Shown here: positions 63,873 to 64,000 of the stretch, in pieces
How the letters are laid out: every line of letters begins with the position of its first letter
Numbering within the stretch: position 1 is the first letter of the stretch
Source: Tumebacillus permanentifrigoris
Lineage (GTDB): Bacteria > Bacillota > Bacilli > Tumebacillales > Tumebacillaceae
Length of the DNA: 64,000 nt
Assembly: GCF_003148565.1 (NCBI RefSeq)
Contig: NZ_QGGL01000013.1
Coordinates: 62,001-126,000 of the forward strand
Direction: 5' to 3'
Program-made: the position numbers and the translations under genes
The notes under the pieces: model-generated
Told to the model about the DNA's origin: nothing
The model's input: the letters and a program-made list of their open reading frames with translations, nothing else
The model's database searches: none

Positions 63873-64000
63873 ATGCTGACAAACGAATTGCCTTGTTCAT
63901 CCCGACACTGTCTGGCGGTGGAGCCGAGCGGGTGACGCTGAATCTCGCAGGTGGGTTCGCCCAAGCGGGGCATCCGGTCGACCTCGTCGTCGCCGATGCC
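63869..64000 (+). CDS. Glycosyltransferase, N-terminal fragment (GT-B, family 4-like)
   Basis: The first 44 codons only; the gene runs off the window. The start KRIALFIPTLSGGGAERVTL is the hallmark N-terminus of family 4 glycosyltransferases, with a following helix and VDLVVAD. GGACGGGGGAAC precedes ATG 63869, which overlaps the flippase stop. The donor sugar cannot be told. Confidence 0.88.
   Translation, partial: MNADKRIALFIPTLSGGGAERVTLNLAGGFAQAGHPVDLVVADA

Overview
The window looks like chromosomal backbone of a fairly GC-rich, spore-former-type Bacillota, most like the Alicyclobacillaceae (Tumebacillus or a close relative). This is inferred from gene families and gene order only. Supporting signs are a CIRCE-controlled groES-groEL, PurR boxes plus guanine riboswitches, SLH surface proteins, frequent TTG and GTG starts with strong Shine-Dalgarno sequences, and two blocks in the Bacillus subtilis order: tatA-tatC-x-groES-groEL, and MoxR-DUF58-transglutaminase-guaA-purine permease-pur operon.

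Layout. 1-7036: the end of a siderophore cluster (NIS synthetase, SbnG-like citrate synthase, SbnH-like decarboxylase, as for staphyloferrin B) converging on an iron-siderophore ABC transporter. The transporter's divergent promoter region carries a perfect Fur box. 7047-8171: a membrane diguanylate cyclase. 8325-13371: molybdenum cofactor genes (mobA, an orphan, two MoeA-type genes, mobB) running into tatA-tatC. 13449-16519: a DUF4230 membrane protein and groES-groEL. 16617-17654: a membrane adenylate cyclase, divergent from the next operon.

17877-25103 is the most unusual block. It is one tightly overlapping operon with an acyl-carrier protein, a class II aminoacyl-tRNA-synthetase-like amino acid:carrier-protein ligase, a GNAT, a DltD-like SGNH protein, a 39-residue DltX-like peptide, a DltB-like MBOAT and a 1042-residue secreted FG-GAP protein. 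It has the parts of the teichoic acid D-alanylation (dlt) machine, but DltA is replaced by a synthetase-derived enzyme. I propose that it places an amino acid on an unknown cell-surface acceptor.

25166-36357 is accessory. It holds an internally deleted SLH mini-gene, a type I toxin-antitoxin locus (holin-like toxin plus antisense RNA), a YdjM-type membrane protein behind a LexA box, an OatA-like acyltransferase, a 1413-residue SLH protein, an M23 peptidase, two VOC proteins and a lactonase-like metallo-beta-lactamase. 36684-44378: MoxR, DUF58, transglutaminase, then guaA and a purine permease behind two PurR boxes and a guanine riboswitch. 44431-50585 is an insertion relative to the B. subtilis order, with ethanolamine ammonia-lyase genes (eutABC) and several small unknown genes. 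50666-61634: the purE-C-S-Q-L-F-M-N-H-D operon, again with PurR boxes and a guanine riboswitch; purK and purB are absent from it. 61752-64000: a GNAT-like protein, a polysaccharide flippase and the start of a glycosyltransferase. No tRNA, rRNA, CRISPR array, transposase or prophage was found.
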